Positions 17,124-27,600 are shown, counted from the stretch's first letter. The stretch is DNA of 64,000 nt from CBDESN01 sp965242495 (GCA_965242495.1 OZ251446.1:1-64000), one strand, 5' to 3'. Notes: generated by a model not told the origin, from the sequence alone. Made by a program: numbers and translations.

Positions 17124-18638
17124 GTGACCGACTGGCCCATCCTCAGCGTCGTGACCTTCCTGCCCGCGGTCGGCGCGGTCTTCATTCTGCTGGTGCGGGG
17201 CGACGAGCGGACGGTGGCGCGCAACGCGCGCGCCTCCGCCCTGTGGACGTCGCTGATCGCCTTCGCCCTCTCGATCCTGCTATGGACGGATTTCGACGAC
17301 TCGACCGCCGAGTTCCAATACGTCGAGCGCGTCGCCTGGATCCCGTCGCTGGGCATCGACTATCACATGGGCGTCGACGGGATCTCGATGCTGTTCGTCC
17401 TGCTGGCGACCTTCCTCACGCCGCTCTGCGTGCTGTGCAGCTGGGATTCGATCCGGACGCGGGTCAAGGAATACATGATCGCCTTCCTGCTGCTCGAGAC
17501 GCTGATGGTGGGCATGTTCTCGGCCCTCGATCTCGTGCTGTTCTACGTCTTCTTCGAAGGCGTCCTGATCCCGATGTTCCTGATCATCGGGGTATGGGGC
17601 GGCGGCGACCGGGTCTACGCCGCCTTCAAGTTCTTTCTCTATACGCTGACCGGTTCGGTGCTGATGCTGGTCGCGGTCCTGGTGATCTATTTCGACGCCG
17701 GGACGACCGACGTCCCCGCCCTCCTCGATCACGACTTCGGCCGCGGCCTGCAGCTGTGGCTGTGGTTGGCTTTCTTCGCCAGCTTCGCCGTCAAGATTCC
17801 GATGTGGCCGGTCCATACTTGGCTGCCCGATGCGCATACCGAGGCCCCGACCGCCGGTTCGGTGATCCTCGCCGGCGTGCTGTTGAAGTTCGGCGCCTAC
17901 GGCTTCCTCCGATTTTCCCTGCCGATGCTGCCCTACGCATCGGATTTCTACACCCCGCTGGTGTTCGTCCTGAGCGTCGTCGCCATCGTCTACGCCTCGC
18001 TCGTCGCCCTGGCGCAGGAAGACTGGAAGAAGCTCATCGCCTATTCCTCGGTGGCCCATATGGGCTTCGTCACCATCGGCATATTCACCGTGACCACCCA
18101 GGGCGTCCAGGGCGCGTTGATCCAGATGTTGAGCCATGGCGTCCTGTCGGCGGCCCTGTTCCTGTGCGTCGGCGTCGCCTACGACCGGCTGCATACGCGC
18201 GAGATCGCCCGTTACGGCGGCCTGGTCCATCGGATGCCCCGCTACGCCGTCCTGTTCATGGTGTTCCTGCTCGGCTCGGTCGGCCTGCCGGGGACGAGCG
18301 GGTTCGTCGGCGAGTTCCTGGTGCTGGTCGGCGCGTTCCAGGTCAACACCTGGGTGGCTACGCTGGCCGCGACCGGCGTCGTCCTCGGCGCCGCCTACAT
18401 GCTGTTCCTGTATCGACGGGTGATCTTCGGCCGGTTGACCCGGGACGATCTCAAGACCATGCGCGACCTCGGCCCGCGCGAGATCGCCGTATTCGTCCCG
18501 CTCGTCCTGGTCACGCTGTGGATGGGGCTGTATCCGGCGCCGTTCCTCGAGGCGATGGACCGGTCGGTGGCCGGTCTCATCGCCGATCACCGGCTGGCGA
18601 TGGAAGCGTTCGAGGCGGTCTCGGTTGCGGGGCGGTGA
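17124..18638 (+). CDS. nuoM: NADH-quinone oxidoreductase subunit M
   Basis: A 504-residue antiporter-like proton-pumping subunit. 'FFEGVLIPMFLIIGVWGG', 'KIPMWPVHTWLPDAHTEAPTAGSVILAGVLLKFGAYG' and 'YSSVAHMGFV' are diagnostic, and the conserved Glu in 'LLLETLM' and Lys residues of the proton channel are present. The start is GTG 17124. Confidence 0.97.
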   Translation: MTDWPILSVVTFLPAVGAVFILLVRGDERTVARNARASALWTSLIAFALSILLWTDFDDSTAEFQYVERVAWIPSLGIDYHMGVDGISMLFVLLATFLTPLCVLCSWDSIRTRVKEYMIAFLLLETLMVGMFSALDLVLFYVFFEGVLIPMFLIIGVWGGGDRVYAAFKFFLYTLTGSVLMLVAVLVIYFDAGTTDVPALLDHDFGRGLQLWLWLAFFASFAVKIPMWPVHTWLPDAHTEAPTAGSVILAGVLLKFGAYGFLRFSLPMLPYASDFYTPLVFVLSVVAIVYASLVALAQEDWKKLIAYSSVAHMGFVTIGIFTVTTQGVQGALIQMLSHGVLSAALFLCVGVAYDRLHTREIARYGGLVHRMPRYAVLFMVFLLGSVGLPGTSGFVGEFLVLVGAFQVNTWVATLAATGVVLGAAYMLFLYRRVIFGRLTRDDLKTMRDLGPREIAVFVPLVLVTLWMGLYPAPFLEAMDRSVAGLIADHRLAMEAFEAVSVAGR

Positions 18639-18640
18639 GC

Positions 18641-20095
18641 ATGCCGTCGTCTCCCTTGCCCGCGCTCGAATCGATCCTGCCCGAGGCGGTCCTCGCCGGC
18701 GGCGCGATGGCGTTGCTGCTGTACGGCGTCTTCCGCAAGGGCGGCTCCGGGAGCGTCTTCTCCTGGCTGTCCGTCCTGATCCTGGCCGCCGCCTGCGCCG
18801 CAATCGGCCTCGCCCCGCCCGGCCGGACGCTGGTCTTCGGCGCCCAGTTCGTGGTCGACGACTTCGGCCGTTTCATGAAGAGCCTCGTCCTCGTCGGTTC
18901 GGCGTTCGCGGTCGTCATGTCGCACGGCTACAACGAACGCGAAAAGATCGCCCGCGCCGAATATCCGGTCCTGATCCTGTTCGCCGCCCTCGGCATGCTG
19001 ATGATGATCTCGGCGAACGACTTCCTGTCCCTCTATGTCGGCCTCGAACTGCAAAGCCTCGCCCTCTACGTCATCGCGGCGTTCCGCCGCGATTCCACGC
19101 GGTCTTCGGAAGCCGGCCTGAAGTATTTCGTGCTCGGCGCCCTGTCGTCCGGAATGCTGCTCTACGGCTGCTCGCTGGTCTACGGCTTCTCCGGCGCCAC
19201 CGGTTTCGATTCCCTCGCCGCGCTGTTGCGGGATCCGGATACGCCGGTCGGGATCGGGCTGGTGACCGGGATGGTGTTCCTCGTCGCCGGTCTCGCGTTC
19301 AAGATATCCGCCGTTCCCTTCCATATGTGGACCCCCGACGTCTATGAAGGCGCGCCGACCCCGGTGACTGCGTTCTTCGCCGCGGCGCCCAAGATCGCCG
19401 CGGTCGCCCTGTTCGTCCGCGTCATGATCGGCCCGTTCGGCGATCTCGTCGCCCAATGGCGGCAGATCGTCGTGTTCATCTCGATTCTGTCGATGGTGCT
19501 GGGCGCGTTCGCGGCGATCCGCCAGAGCAACGTCAAGCGGCTGCTGGCCTACGGCTCCATCGGCCATGTCGGCTACGCCCTGGTCGGGCTGGCGGCGGGC
19601 TCCGAGGCCGGAGTCCAGGGCGTCGCCGTCTACATGGCGATCTATCTGGCGATGACCGTCGGCGCCTTCTGCTGCGTGCTCGGCATGCGGCGACACGGGC
19701 GGATGGTGGAAGGAATCGACGACCTGTCCGGGCTTTCCCGGACCAATCCGATGATGGCCCTGGCTCTCGCGGTGTTCATGTTCTCGATGGCCGGCATCCC
19801 GCCGCTCGCCGGTTTCTTCGGCAAGCTCTACGTGTTTCTCGCCGCGGTCGACGCCGGCCTCTATCTGCTGGCGGTCATCGGCGTCCTGTCGAGCGTAGTG
19901 GCGGCGTTCTACTATCTCCGCATCGTTAAACTCATGTATTTCGACGAACCGGCCGATCCCTTCGACCGCCCGATCGGCGGCGAGATGGGCGCGATCCTCG
20001 CGGCGACCGTCCTGTTCGTGCTGTTTTTCTTCGCCGTCCCGGCCCCCCTCGTCGATACCGCCGCCGCCGCGGCCGGCGCCCTGTTTGCGGGCTAG
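18641..20095 (+). CDS. nuoN: NADH-quinone oxidoreductase subunit N
   Basis: A 484-residue antiporter-like subunit and the last gene of the complex I operon. 'LYVGLELQSLALYVIAAFRRDS-x-x-SSEAGLKYFVLGALSSGMLLYG', 'KISAVPFHMWTPDVYEGAPTPVTAFFAAAPKIAA' and 'GSIGHVGYALVG' identify it. ATG 18641 is 2 bp after nuoM. birA overlaps its 3' end by up to 11 bp, so the operon probably continues into birA-coaX-rnj. Confidence 0.97.
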   Translation: MPSSPLPALESILPEAVLAGGAMALLLYGVFRKGGSGSVFSWLSVLILAAACAAIGLAPPGRTLVFGAQFVVDDFGRFMKSLVLVGSAFAVVMSHGYNEREKIARAEYPVLILFAALGMLMMISANDFLSLYVGLELQSLALYVIAAFRRDSTRSSEAGLKYFVLGALSSGMLLYGCSLVYGFSGATGFDSLAALLRDPDTPVGIGLVTGMVFLVAGLAFKISAVPFHMWTPDVYEGAPTPVTAFFAAAPKIAAVALFVRVMIGPFGDLVAQWRQIVVFISILSMVLGAFAAIRQSNVKRLLAYGSIGHVGYALVGLAAGSEAGVQGVAVYMAIYLAMTVGAFCCVLGMRRHGRMVEGIDDLSGLSRTNPMMALALAVFMFSMAGIPPLAGFFGKLYVFLAAVDAGLYLLAVIGVLSSVVAAFYYLRIVKLMYFDEPADPFDRPIGGEMGAILAATVLFVLFFFAVPAPLVDTAAAAAGALFAG

Positions 20096-20804
20096 CGCGT
20101 TGCTTCTGCCGCCCGGATATACGCTGGTCTCGCTCGACGCGGTCGACAGCACCAACGAAGAGGCGCGCCGCCGGATCGCCGCCGGCGCGCCGCACGGCAT
20201 GGTGATCCGCGCCCGGCGGCAATGGCGGGGGCGGGGGCGCCGCGGACGCCGTTGGGCTTCTCCGCCCGGCAATCTCTACGCCACCATCGTCCTCCGCCCG
20301 CCGCCGGTCCCGGCTCTCGGGCAGCTCGCCTTCGTCGCCGCCCTCGGGGTCGGCGACGCGCTCCGCCCGCTGGCGCCGGTGGCCTTCAAATGGCCCAACG
20401 ACCTGCTGCTCGGCGGCGCCAAGCTCGGCGGCATCCTGATCGAGGTCTTTGATCGGGCCGTCGCCGTCGGGATCGGCGTCAACGTCGCCCGGGCCCCGTC
20501 GGGACCGGGCTTCGCCGCCGCCCGGTTGCCCGCGCCGCCGCCGGCGTCCGATCTGATCGGGCCGATATGCCGCTGTTTCGACGCTTGGTGCGAACGCTGG
20601 CGGCGCGAGGGGTTCGCCCCGGTTCGGGCCGCATGGCTGGCGCACGCCGCGGGCCTCGACCGGCCGGTCGAAGCCCGGCTGCCCGGGACCGTCGCGAGCG
20701 GTCTCTTCCGCGGCCTCGACGAAGACGGCGGGTTGATCCTGGAGCGGCCGGACGGCGGGCGCCGGGTCGTCGCCGCCGGCGACGTCCTGTTGGGGGCCGG
20801 CTGA
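20085..20804 (+). CDS. birA: Biotin--[acetyl-CoA-carboxylase] ligase
   Basis: About 239 residues. It attaches biotin to the carboxyl-carrier protein through biotinyl-AMP. The ligase core shows 'DSTNEEARRR', the flexible biotin-binding loop 'RGRGRRGRRW', 'FKWPNDLLLGGAKLGGILIE' and the C-terminal SH3-like 'GLFRGLDEDGGLILER'. The N-terminal DNA-binding domain of E. coli BirA is absent, so it cannot act as a repressor in that manner. Starts are TTG 20085 or TTG 20100; the first overlaps nuoN by 11 bp. The stop overlaps coaX as TGATG. Confidence 0.92.
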   Translation: MRASALLLPPGYTLVSLDAVDSTNEEARRRIAAGAPHGMVIRARRQWRGRGRRGRRWASPPGNLYATIVLRPPPVPALGQLAFVAALGVGDALRPLAPVAFKWPNDLLLGGAKLGGILIEVFDRAVAVGIGVNVARAPSGPGFAAARLPAPPPASDLIGPICRCFDAWCERWRREGFAPVRAAWLAHAAGLDRPVEARLPGTVASGLFRGLDEDGGLILERPDGGRRVVAAGDVLLGAG

Positions 20805-21571
20805 TGCTGCTCGCGGTGGATTCGGGCAACACCAACATCGTCTTCGCCGTGTTCGACGGGTCGGACAAGCGCGGCGAATGGCGGAGCTCCAACGATTCCC
20901 GACGCACCGCGGACGAGTACGGAGTCTGGCTGACCCAGTTGATGGCGCTGGGCGGCCTTCGCCGCGATGACGTGACCGACGCCGTCATCGCGACGGTGGT
21001 TCCGGAAGCGCTGTACAGCCTGCGCAGCCTGTGCCGGACCTATTTCGACTGCGATCCGCTGATCGTCGGCGAGCCCGGCGTCGAGCTCGGCGTCCAGGCG
21101 CTCGTCGACGCGCCCGAGGAGGTCGGGGCCGATCGTCTGGTCAACGCCGTCGCCGCGCACCGGAGCTATGGCGGCCCGCTCGTCATCGTCGATTTCGGCA
21201 CCGCGACGACGTTCGACGTGATCGACGGCGCGGGGAACTACGTCGGCGGCGTCATCGCGCCCGGCATAAACCTCTCGCTCGAAGCGCTCCATGCCGCCGC
21301 CGCCCAGCTCCCGCGCGTCGCCGTCCGCCGCCCGCCTTCCGTCATCGGCAAGCGGACCGTCCCCGCGATGCTGTCGGGCGTCTATTGGGGGCACATGGCG
21401 ACGGTCGAGGGCCTCGTCCAGCGCATACGGCGGGAATACGGCGGCGCCATGAAGGTCGTCGCCACCGGCGGCTTGGCGCCCCTGTTCGCGGAAGGAAGCG
21501 ACGTCATCGGTCATCTCGATCCCGATCTGACTCTTCGGGGTTTGGCGGAAGTCCACCGGCGCAACGCATGA
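20804..21571 (+). CDS. coaX: Type III pantothenate kinase
   Basis: A 255-residue CoaX, which phosphorylates pantothenate in the first step of CoA synthesis. It belongs to the ASKHA superfamily: the phosphate-binding 'AVDSGNTNIVFAVFDG' is at the N-terminus, 'EVGADRLVNAVAAH' in the middle and 'VIVDFGTATTFDVID' near residue 128. It overlaps birA and rnj at both ends. birA-coaX-rnj after nuoN is a conserved alphaproteobacterial order. Confidence 0.96.
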   Translation: MLLAVDSGNTNIVFAVFDGSDKRGEWRSSNDSRRTADEYGVWLTQLMALGGLRRDDVTDAVIATVVPEALYSLRSLCRTYFDCDPLIVGEPGVELGVQALVDAPEEVGADRLVNAVAAHRSYGGPLVIVDFGTATTFDVIDGAGNYVGGVIAPGINLSLEALHAAAAQLPRVAVRRPPSVIGKRTVPAMLSGVYWGHMATVEGLVQRIRREYGGAMKVVATGGLAPLFAEGSDVIGHLDPDLTLRGLAEVHRRNA

Positions 21572-23241
21572 ACGGATCCGCTCCCCGGCGCCTCGACGGC
21601 GAAGATCTCGTGTTCGTGCCGCTCGGCGGCGCCGGCGAGATCGGCATGAACGCGAGCCTCTACGGCTATGGCGGTCGGTGGCTGATGGTCGATCTGGGGA
21701 TCGGCTTCGGCGACGGAACGATCCCGGGCGTCGATGTCCTGGTTCCCGACGTCTCCTTCGCCGCCGCGCGGCGGGCGGAGATCGAGGGGCTGGTGCTCAC
21801 CCACGCCCATGAGGACCATCTCGGCGCGGTTCCCTATCTGTGGCCGCGGCTCCGCTGTCCGATCTATGCGACGCCGTTCGCCTGTGCGGTGCTGCGGCGC
21901 AAACTCGCCGACGCCGGCCTGCTCGACGAGGCGCCGTTGCGCGAGCTGCCGGCGGGCGGCCGCGTCGAGGTCGGGCCGTTCGCGGTGCAATACGTCCACG
22001 CCGCCCACTCCATCCCGGAGGGACAGGTCCTGGCGATCCGCACCCCCGCGGGCGTGGTCGCTCACGTCAGCGACTGGAAGCTGGACCCCGAGCCGCTGAT
22101 CGGCGCGCCGACGGACGAGGCCGCGCTGGAGCGTCTCGGCGACGAAGGCGTGCTGGCGATGACCTGCGATTCGACCAACGTGTTCGTGCCCGGCCGGGCG
22201 GGATCCGAGGGTCCGCTTCGCGCCGGCCTGGCCGAGATCGTCGGGCGCTGCGACCGCCGCGTGGCCGTCGCCTGCTTCGCCAGCAACGTCGCCCGGGTCG
22301 AATCGATCGTCCGGGCGGGGGCGGCGAACGGCCGGGACGTCTGTCTGGTGGGCCGTTCGCTGTTGCGGATCGTCGATGCGGCGCGGGAATGCGGCTATCT
22401 GCGCGACCTGCCGCCGCTGTTGGGCGCGCGCGATGCGGGCTATCTGCCGCCGGAGCGCGCCTTGCTCGTCGTCACCGGCAGCCAGGGCGAGCCGAGGTCC
22501 GCCCTGGCGCGGATCGCCGCCGGCGATCATCCCGACGTGGGCCTGGAGCCGGGCGATACGGTGATCTTCTCGTCCCGCGTCATTCCCGGCAACGAGCTCG
22601 CCATCGGGCGCGTCCAGAACCAGCTCGCGCGCCTCGGCGTCGAGGTCGTCACCGAGCGGGATCGTTTCGTCCATGTCTCCGGGCATCCGGCGCGGGACGA
22701 ACTGGCCGACATGTATCGCCGGCTGCGTCCGAAGACCCTGATCCCGATCCATGGCGAGGCGCGCCATCTCCTCGAACATGCCGAATTCGCGCGCGCCTGC
22801 GGCGTGCCGAACGCCGTGGTGGCGGAGAACGGAGCGATGGTCCGATTCGGGCCCGGCGCGCCCCGGATCGTCGATCGCGTGACGTCGGGCAGGCTGGCGG
22901 TCGACGGCGCCCGGCTGCTGCCGGTCGACGGCGGCGTGATGCGGCGGCGCCGGCGAATCGGTTTCGGCGGGGCCGCCGTCGCCACCGTCGTCCTCGACCG
23001 CAAGGGACGCTTGGCCGCGGACCCGCGCCTCACCGTGCAGGGCCTGCTCGACGGGGCGGAGGACGACGACGTTCGCGCCGAAGCCGTCGATGCGATCGTC
23101 GATGCGATCGAAGGCCTGCCTCCCGCCTCGCTCCGGAGCGACGATCGGGTCGCCCAGGCGACGCGCGCGGCGGTGCGGCGCTCTCTGCGCGACGCCGTGG
23201 GCAAGCGGCCGGTGACGGAAGTCCATCTCGTCCGGGTGTAG
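21568..23241 (+). CDS. rnj: Ribonuclease J
   Basis: A 557-residue metallo-beta-lactamase/beta-CASP RNase with 5'-3' exo- and endonuclease activity in RNA processing. The zinc motif 'THAHEDHLG' has H79, H81, D83 and H84. 'HSIPEGQVLAIRTPAG', 'DSTNVFVPGRAGSE' and 'TGSQGEP' are family signatures, and the C-terminal domain is present. Its ATG overlaps the coaX stop (ATGA). In related genomes rnj is usually followed by small genes and then proS; here an accessory island begins immediately after its stop. Confidence 0.95.
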   Translation: MNGSAPRRLDGEDLVFVPLGGAGEIGMNASLYGYGGRWLMVDLGIGFGDGTIPGVDVLVPDVSFAAARRAEIEGLVLTHAHEDHLGAVPYLWPRLRCPIYATPFACAVLRRKLADAGLLDEAPLRELPAGGRVEVGPFAVQYVHAAHSIPEGQVLAIRTPAGVVAHVSDWKLDPEPLIGAPTDEAALERLGDEGVLAMTCDSTNVFVPGRAGSEGPLRAGLAEIVGRCDRRVAVACFASNVARVESIVRAGAANGRDVCLVGRSLLRIVDAARECGYLRDLPPLLGARDAGYLPPERALLVVTGSQGEPRSALARIAAGDHPDVGLEPGDTVIFSSRVIPGNELAIGRVQNQLARLGVEVVTERDRFVHVSGHPARDELADMYRRLRPKTLIPIHGEARHLLEHAEFARACGVPNAVVAENGAMVRFGPGAPRIVDRVTSGRLAVDGARLLPVDGGVMRRRRRIGFGGAAVATVVLDRKGRLAADPRLTVQGLLDGAEDDDVRAEAVDAIVDAIEGLPPASLRSDDRVAQATRAAVRRSLRDAVGKRPVTEVHLVRV

Positions 23242-23258
23242 TCCGGGGTCCCGGCTCT

Positions 23259-23396
23259 CCGGGGCCGAAATGAGACTAGTTGAGACCAGGTGAGACTAGG
23301 TGAGATTCCAGGGGTGCAGCCAAGCGGAATCTTTGGATTCCGGGGCCGAAACGGGACCATTTCGGGATATACCGGGATATAGCGGGATTCCAAGGG
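23259..23396. repeat. Two 81-bp-spaced blocks of 10-bp iterations
   Basis: Each block starts with CCGGGGCCGAAA (23259 and 23340) and continues with four units. Block 1 has TGAGACTAGT, TGAGACCAGG, TGAGACTAGG and TGAGATTCCA (23271-23310). Block 2 has CGGGACCATTT, CGGGATATAC, CGGGATATAG and CGGGATTCCA (23352-23392). Both end with GATTCCA followed by a G-run. The blocks share architecture but have different iterated units. They start 17 bp after the rnj stop. No gene was found from here to about 23540. Confidence 0.75.
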
Positions 23397-23544
23397 GTTG
23401 GGCGGTTGACGGCCGAGAGGCTTCTACAGGGGGTCAGGCGATTCGATGGAGTCGGGTTCGGAGGATTCGCATATCGCGAGTCGAAACGATGGAGTCGGCG
23501 GTTCGCAACGGCCGGAGTCAAGCGGACGCGGCGGCGCGGAGGCC

Positions 23545-24001
23545 CCCGAGATCGCTTTCGCGAGCCGGGACCTCTCGAAATCGAAAGACCGATTGCGCAT
23601 CCACAGGTCGTAATCGTCTCTCATGCGGCTGTTCACTCGGCCCAATGCAACGATTGCCTGGAATTTCTCGGCGACGACGGTTTCCGGCGCATACCCGCGC
23701 AGACGCGGCGGCGGCACGTCGAGCAGGACGGGATGGTCGAGCATCTCGATGCAGGGCTCGGTTGCATCCCCGAAACCGATGTCGGTCGCGACGGCGATAC
23801 GGGCGTCCCCGATCCCGGCCGTCGTCCGGATGCGAAAGCCCCCGTACTCGTCGTCTTCCCGGATGCGGTCCATAACCTGTAGAGCAGCCGTTCGATCGCA
23901 TGGCGTGTAAGTACGAGGTCGAAGGTCTGTTCCCTTTGCCGAGCGATGCGCAGGAGACGGTCGCGAACCGAAGCTCCGACGTCCTCGATCCCTTCAGCCA
24001 T
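23545..24001 (-). pseudogene. AbiEii-type nucleotidyltransferase toxin, internally deleted remnant
   Basis: The remnant starts at ATG 24001 with the typical AbiEii N-terminus 'SVRDRLLRIARQREQTFDLVLTRHAIERLLYRL'. It then jumps, with a frame change near 23875, to the downstream conserved part 'DRIREDDEYGGFRIRTTAG', 'VATDIGFGDATEP', 'PETVVAEKFQAIVALGRVNSRMRDDYDLW' and 'FDFERSRLAKAI'. The segment between, which in this family holds 'LKGAMLF' and the catalytic 'DLDLLG' motif, is missing. The usual C-terminal segment after 'LAKAI' is also gone. The toxin cannot be active. It overlaps the antitoxin remnant by 8 bp, as in intact abiE operons. Confidence 0.8.
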
Positions 24002-24540
24002 CGGCGGCCAGGGCTTCGAGATAGGGCCGGACCACCGTCGATACCCGGCCACGCCGGCGTAGCGGGCGATTTCGGCAGGGGTCGCCTTGCGTTGCCGGAG
24101 CGCCTCTCGCAACCCTTCGAGGGCGACGGATCGGCCGATCGTTCGGCGGTGGCGGAAACAGTCCGCGACCGTCTTCGCCACGCCGAAGACGCTCGCCGTG
24201 ACGCCCTCGATGCGCTCGGCGACGACTCCGTCCGCGAGGAACGCCTCGGTGAACCTGACGATACGCATCGGCGGCGCGCCCGCCCTGGGCGCCCAATCCT
24301 TCGCGCCGACCGCCATCCACACCGCGCGAGGCAGTTGGTCGGTGAGGCCATGGAAGGCAAGCGCCGAGACGAGGCAGATCACCTCTTTCGGCTGGCGCTT
24401 GGCCGCCTCCGCAAGGCTGTGATTGGCGCCGACCGGCGCATCGGGCCGCTATACAACCCCCGCGCAAGCCGGGCGACGTCGCCGTCGCTCGCCTTCCTTC
24501 GACGAAGAGGCTCCCCCGCACTCGCTCGTCGAGCATTCAT
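23994..24540 (-). pseudogene. AbiEi-type antitoxin/repressor, frameshifted remnant
   Basis: Three reading frames must be joined to recover an AbiEi-like protein. From ATG 24540 one frame gives 'DGDVARLARGLYS'. After a one-base shift near 24449, a second gives 'RPDAPVGANHSLAEAAKRQPK', 'VICLVSALAFHGLTDQLPRAVW' and 'VAKTVADCFRHRRTIGRSVALEGLREALRQRKATPAEIARYA'. After another shift near 24045, a third ends in 'VVRPYLEALAADG' and its stop. These blocks are diagnostic of AbiEi. The N-terminal winged-helix part is shortened. Intact relatives repress the operon and neutralise AbiEii; this copy is inactive as written. Confidence 0.78.
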
Positions 24541-24616
24541 CGATCCTCCTCCAGTATGAGAAATGCGGGATAGCGGCCCAGGCGCGCGGCGACAGCGAAA
24601 AGCGGTCGCGTCGGAA

Positions 24617-27600
24617 TCACGCCTCCCGCGAAGGAGGAACGATGGCCAGTATCGCCGCGATCCGCCTTGCGGTGTAGGCGAAGTGCTGGACCTCTTCGGG
24701 CGAGAGCGGACGGTCGAGGATAGTGCGCTCGCGGTAGGAGAGCCATTTCTTGAGGACCTGGTAGCCGCCGAGCCCGTAGCGCCAGACCGCGGCGGGGACG
24801 TTGCGCCAGAAGGCGCGGTCGTTGAGATAGACGTCGAAGGTGGTTTCGCCCAAGGCGGGGAGGGCGGCGGCGAGGGCTTCTCGTTCCTCCGGGGTGTAGG
24901 GGCGTTCGACGGCGCGGCCCTGGCCGGGCATGACGGCGCCGGCGGCGCCGAGGTGGCCCCAACCGGCGGTAAGGGCGAAATCGTCGCCCGTCATGTTGCG
25001 GCCGCTCGTGGTGGCGGGGACGGCGATGGCGGCGGCTTCCGGGCGCAGCGGGCCTTGCGTGACGCCGGGAACCGGGGTTTCGGGATCGAGCAGTGCCGCA
25101 AGCTCGCGGCCGCGCGCGGCCGATGCGGCGAGCGCGGCCGTCGCGTCGGGGTCGGCGCCGTCGGGCCAGCCGGGAAGGGGGATGCGCGGCCACTCCATGG
25201 CGAGCGCCCCGGCGTTGGCGGTTCGGTAGGCGGGGTCGTGGAGGGTGGCGAGGACGTGATGGAACAGGTCCTCGACGCCGAGACCCAGACGCTTCAGGTA
25301 GCCATGCGCGGCCTCCGTCAGATTGGCCCGACGCGCGCCGTCGCCGTTGCCGCCGAGGCCGTCGTCGCGAAGCCACACAGGAAAGAGATTGGCACCGCGT
25401 TCGATCAGGTGAAGAGAAGCTACCCGTGACGTGATGCAAGCCTGTGGTTCCGTCGCGTGCTTTCTAAGATGAGGAGCGGCAGAAAGCCACAAATTCCCAT
25501 CGAAAACATGAGGCCGGTAGTCGGGACTTGGCCTAGCGAGTAGACCTGAATCCGCTTCGTAGTAAAGCCATCGCACATCAAACGGACGATGGGCGTAACG
25601 GACGAAACTATTATTGTTGGGGTTATCGCGTGTTAGTCGTGCTTCCCGCACAGCGCGTGCGTTCATCGGAACCGAGGTCGTGTTCCTCATTGCAACCGGA
25701 TATCGACGTGCGATCTCCTCGTGGCTCAAGGCCGGATCGAAGTAGTCGGTGATTCGCGCTTTCAGCCGGTCGAGATCGGTATCGACAAGAAACGAATCGC
25801 GGTTTGTGATAACACCGGGAAATGATTGAGGAAACAATTCCGGCAATGCTGGCCAGTCGAACCAATCCGCACTCACCGCCGTGCGCACGAACGGCAACCC
25901 AAGGGGCAGCACCGGCGCAACATCCTCGTAAAGCGCCCCTGGTGCCGCCTCCGCCGTCGCCAGCAGGTCCGCGCGCTTGCCCCGCCCCCACAGATGCCGG
26001 AAGCCCACCGCCACCGCCGGCGTATGATCGGCCTTACGCACCAGTGTCGCCACCGCCGTCCCAACCTGAATGCCCACCGGGTCGCCTTCCGTCGAAAACA
26101 CGCTCGGGTCCGGAGAGCCGTCCGGCGCAACCTTCCCCGTCTTGTACTTGTCCCCGTTCAGGCAGTCGATGCGGATGGCGTCGAATGCCTCCAGATAGCG
26201 TTCCCTCATGCCGGCGAAAGATCGCCCATCGAGCCATGAATAGTTGGATATAAAGCAAATGATTCCTTTCCCCGTCTTCTCGGTGATGCGTCGTTCGGCC
26301 ATGCGAAAGAAACGGACGTAGAGGTCGTGTAAAGCTCTGATATCCGGTAGCTTAACCTGCTTCGATGTCCGATACGCTTCTAGAACTTCCTGTTCTTCCT
26401 CTACGGCGACGCCCGCGAAGCCGTTGTACGGCGGGTTGCCCAGGATCACCAGGATCGGCGCCTCGCGCTTCACACGCTCCGCCCGGTCGCGCTCCTCCTC
26501 CAGTTCCGGGAACGGCAACGGCTTCGTCACCCGCGGCTCCCAGCCGGTGAGCGCGTTGGTCAGGAACACCCCGGCCCGCTCCGTCCCGTCGTCCGCCAAC
26601 GGCGCGTCCAGCTCCCGCAGCGCCAGACCCACTTGCAGATGCGCCACCACGAACGGCGCCGGCATGATCTCGAACCCGAACACACGCGACAGCGCCGCCT
26701 GCTTCACCCGCGCCCCCGCCAGCGCGCCCAGACCTTGGCTTTCCAGGTTGGCCGCGATGCGGCGCAAGACTTCCGCCAGATAGGCCCCGGTGCCGCAGCA
26801 AGGATCGAGAATGTAGACGTTCTCCGCCGCCAGACCGTCCGCGATGCCCAGATCGTCCTTCAGGGCCCGGTCCACCCGCGCCACCATGTAGCGGACCACC
26901 TCCACCGGCGTGTACCAGACCCCGAGTTGCTTGCGGAGGTCGGGGTCGAACGCCTCCAGGAACGGTTCGTAGAAGTAGGGAACCGCCGCGCCCTCGTCGA
27001 AGCGGGAGAAGAACGCCGCCCGGTCCACCCGGTCCAGCGCGGCGGACGTCCAGTCCAGCACTTCCACGAGGCCCAACGGTTGCAGCCGACCGGGTTGGGA
27101 TAGCTGCTGGAACAGCGCCGCCAGCACCGGCGCGCGCAGGTGCCAGACGGCTTCATGCCAGTTGAACGACCCCGTCGGCGGCGGTGACTGCCGCGCCCAC
27201 AGCACCCAGGCGGAGAACACGCCGTAGAACAGCGTCTGCACCAACGTCGAACGGAAGAACCGCGCCCCCCGCTCCCCCTCGAAGCGGACGCCCAACGCTT
27301 CTTCAAGCGCCGAACGCACCGCCGCCAACGCCGGCGCGTCGCCCGCCGCCTCGACGCGGGCCAGCCCGTCGCGGGCATAGGAGGCGAGCAGCCACGCCAG
27401 GTCCTTCGGCTCCGCTAGCGCCGCCCGGTGCGACAGCGCGCGGGCCAGATACTCGCCAAGACCCGCGCCCACCGCGCGGGCGAACGTGCGCGGCGTCTCC
27501 AGCCGGGCCGCGAAATCCTCGGCGCTCTCCGCCAGCCGCAAGCTCTCCAGCCGCGCCGGGCGGCCCGCCGCGTCCTCGCCCACGAGCACGAAATCGCGGG

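Noticed and set aside
14696..17356. An 886-codon minus-strand open frame across nuoJ-nuoL
   Set aside because: Same cause. The protein is a low-complexity His/Glu/Asp/Arg string, while the plus strand encodes textbook membrane subunits.
23545..24540. A functional AbiE toxin-antitoxin system
   Set aside because: Two frameshifts in the antitoxin and loss of the toxin's catalytic segment rule this out for the sequence as given.
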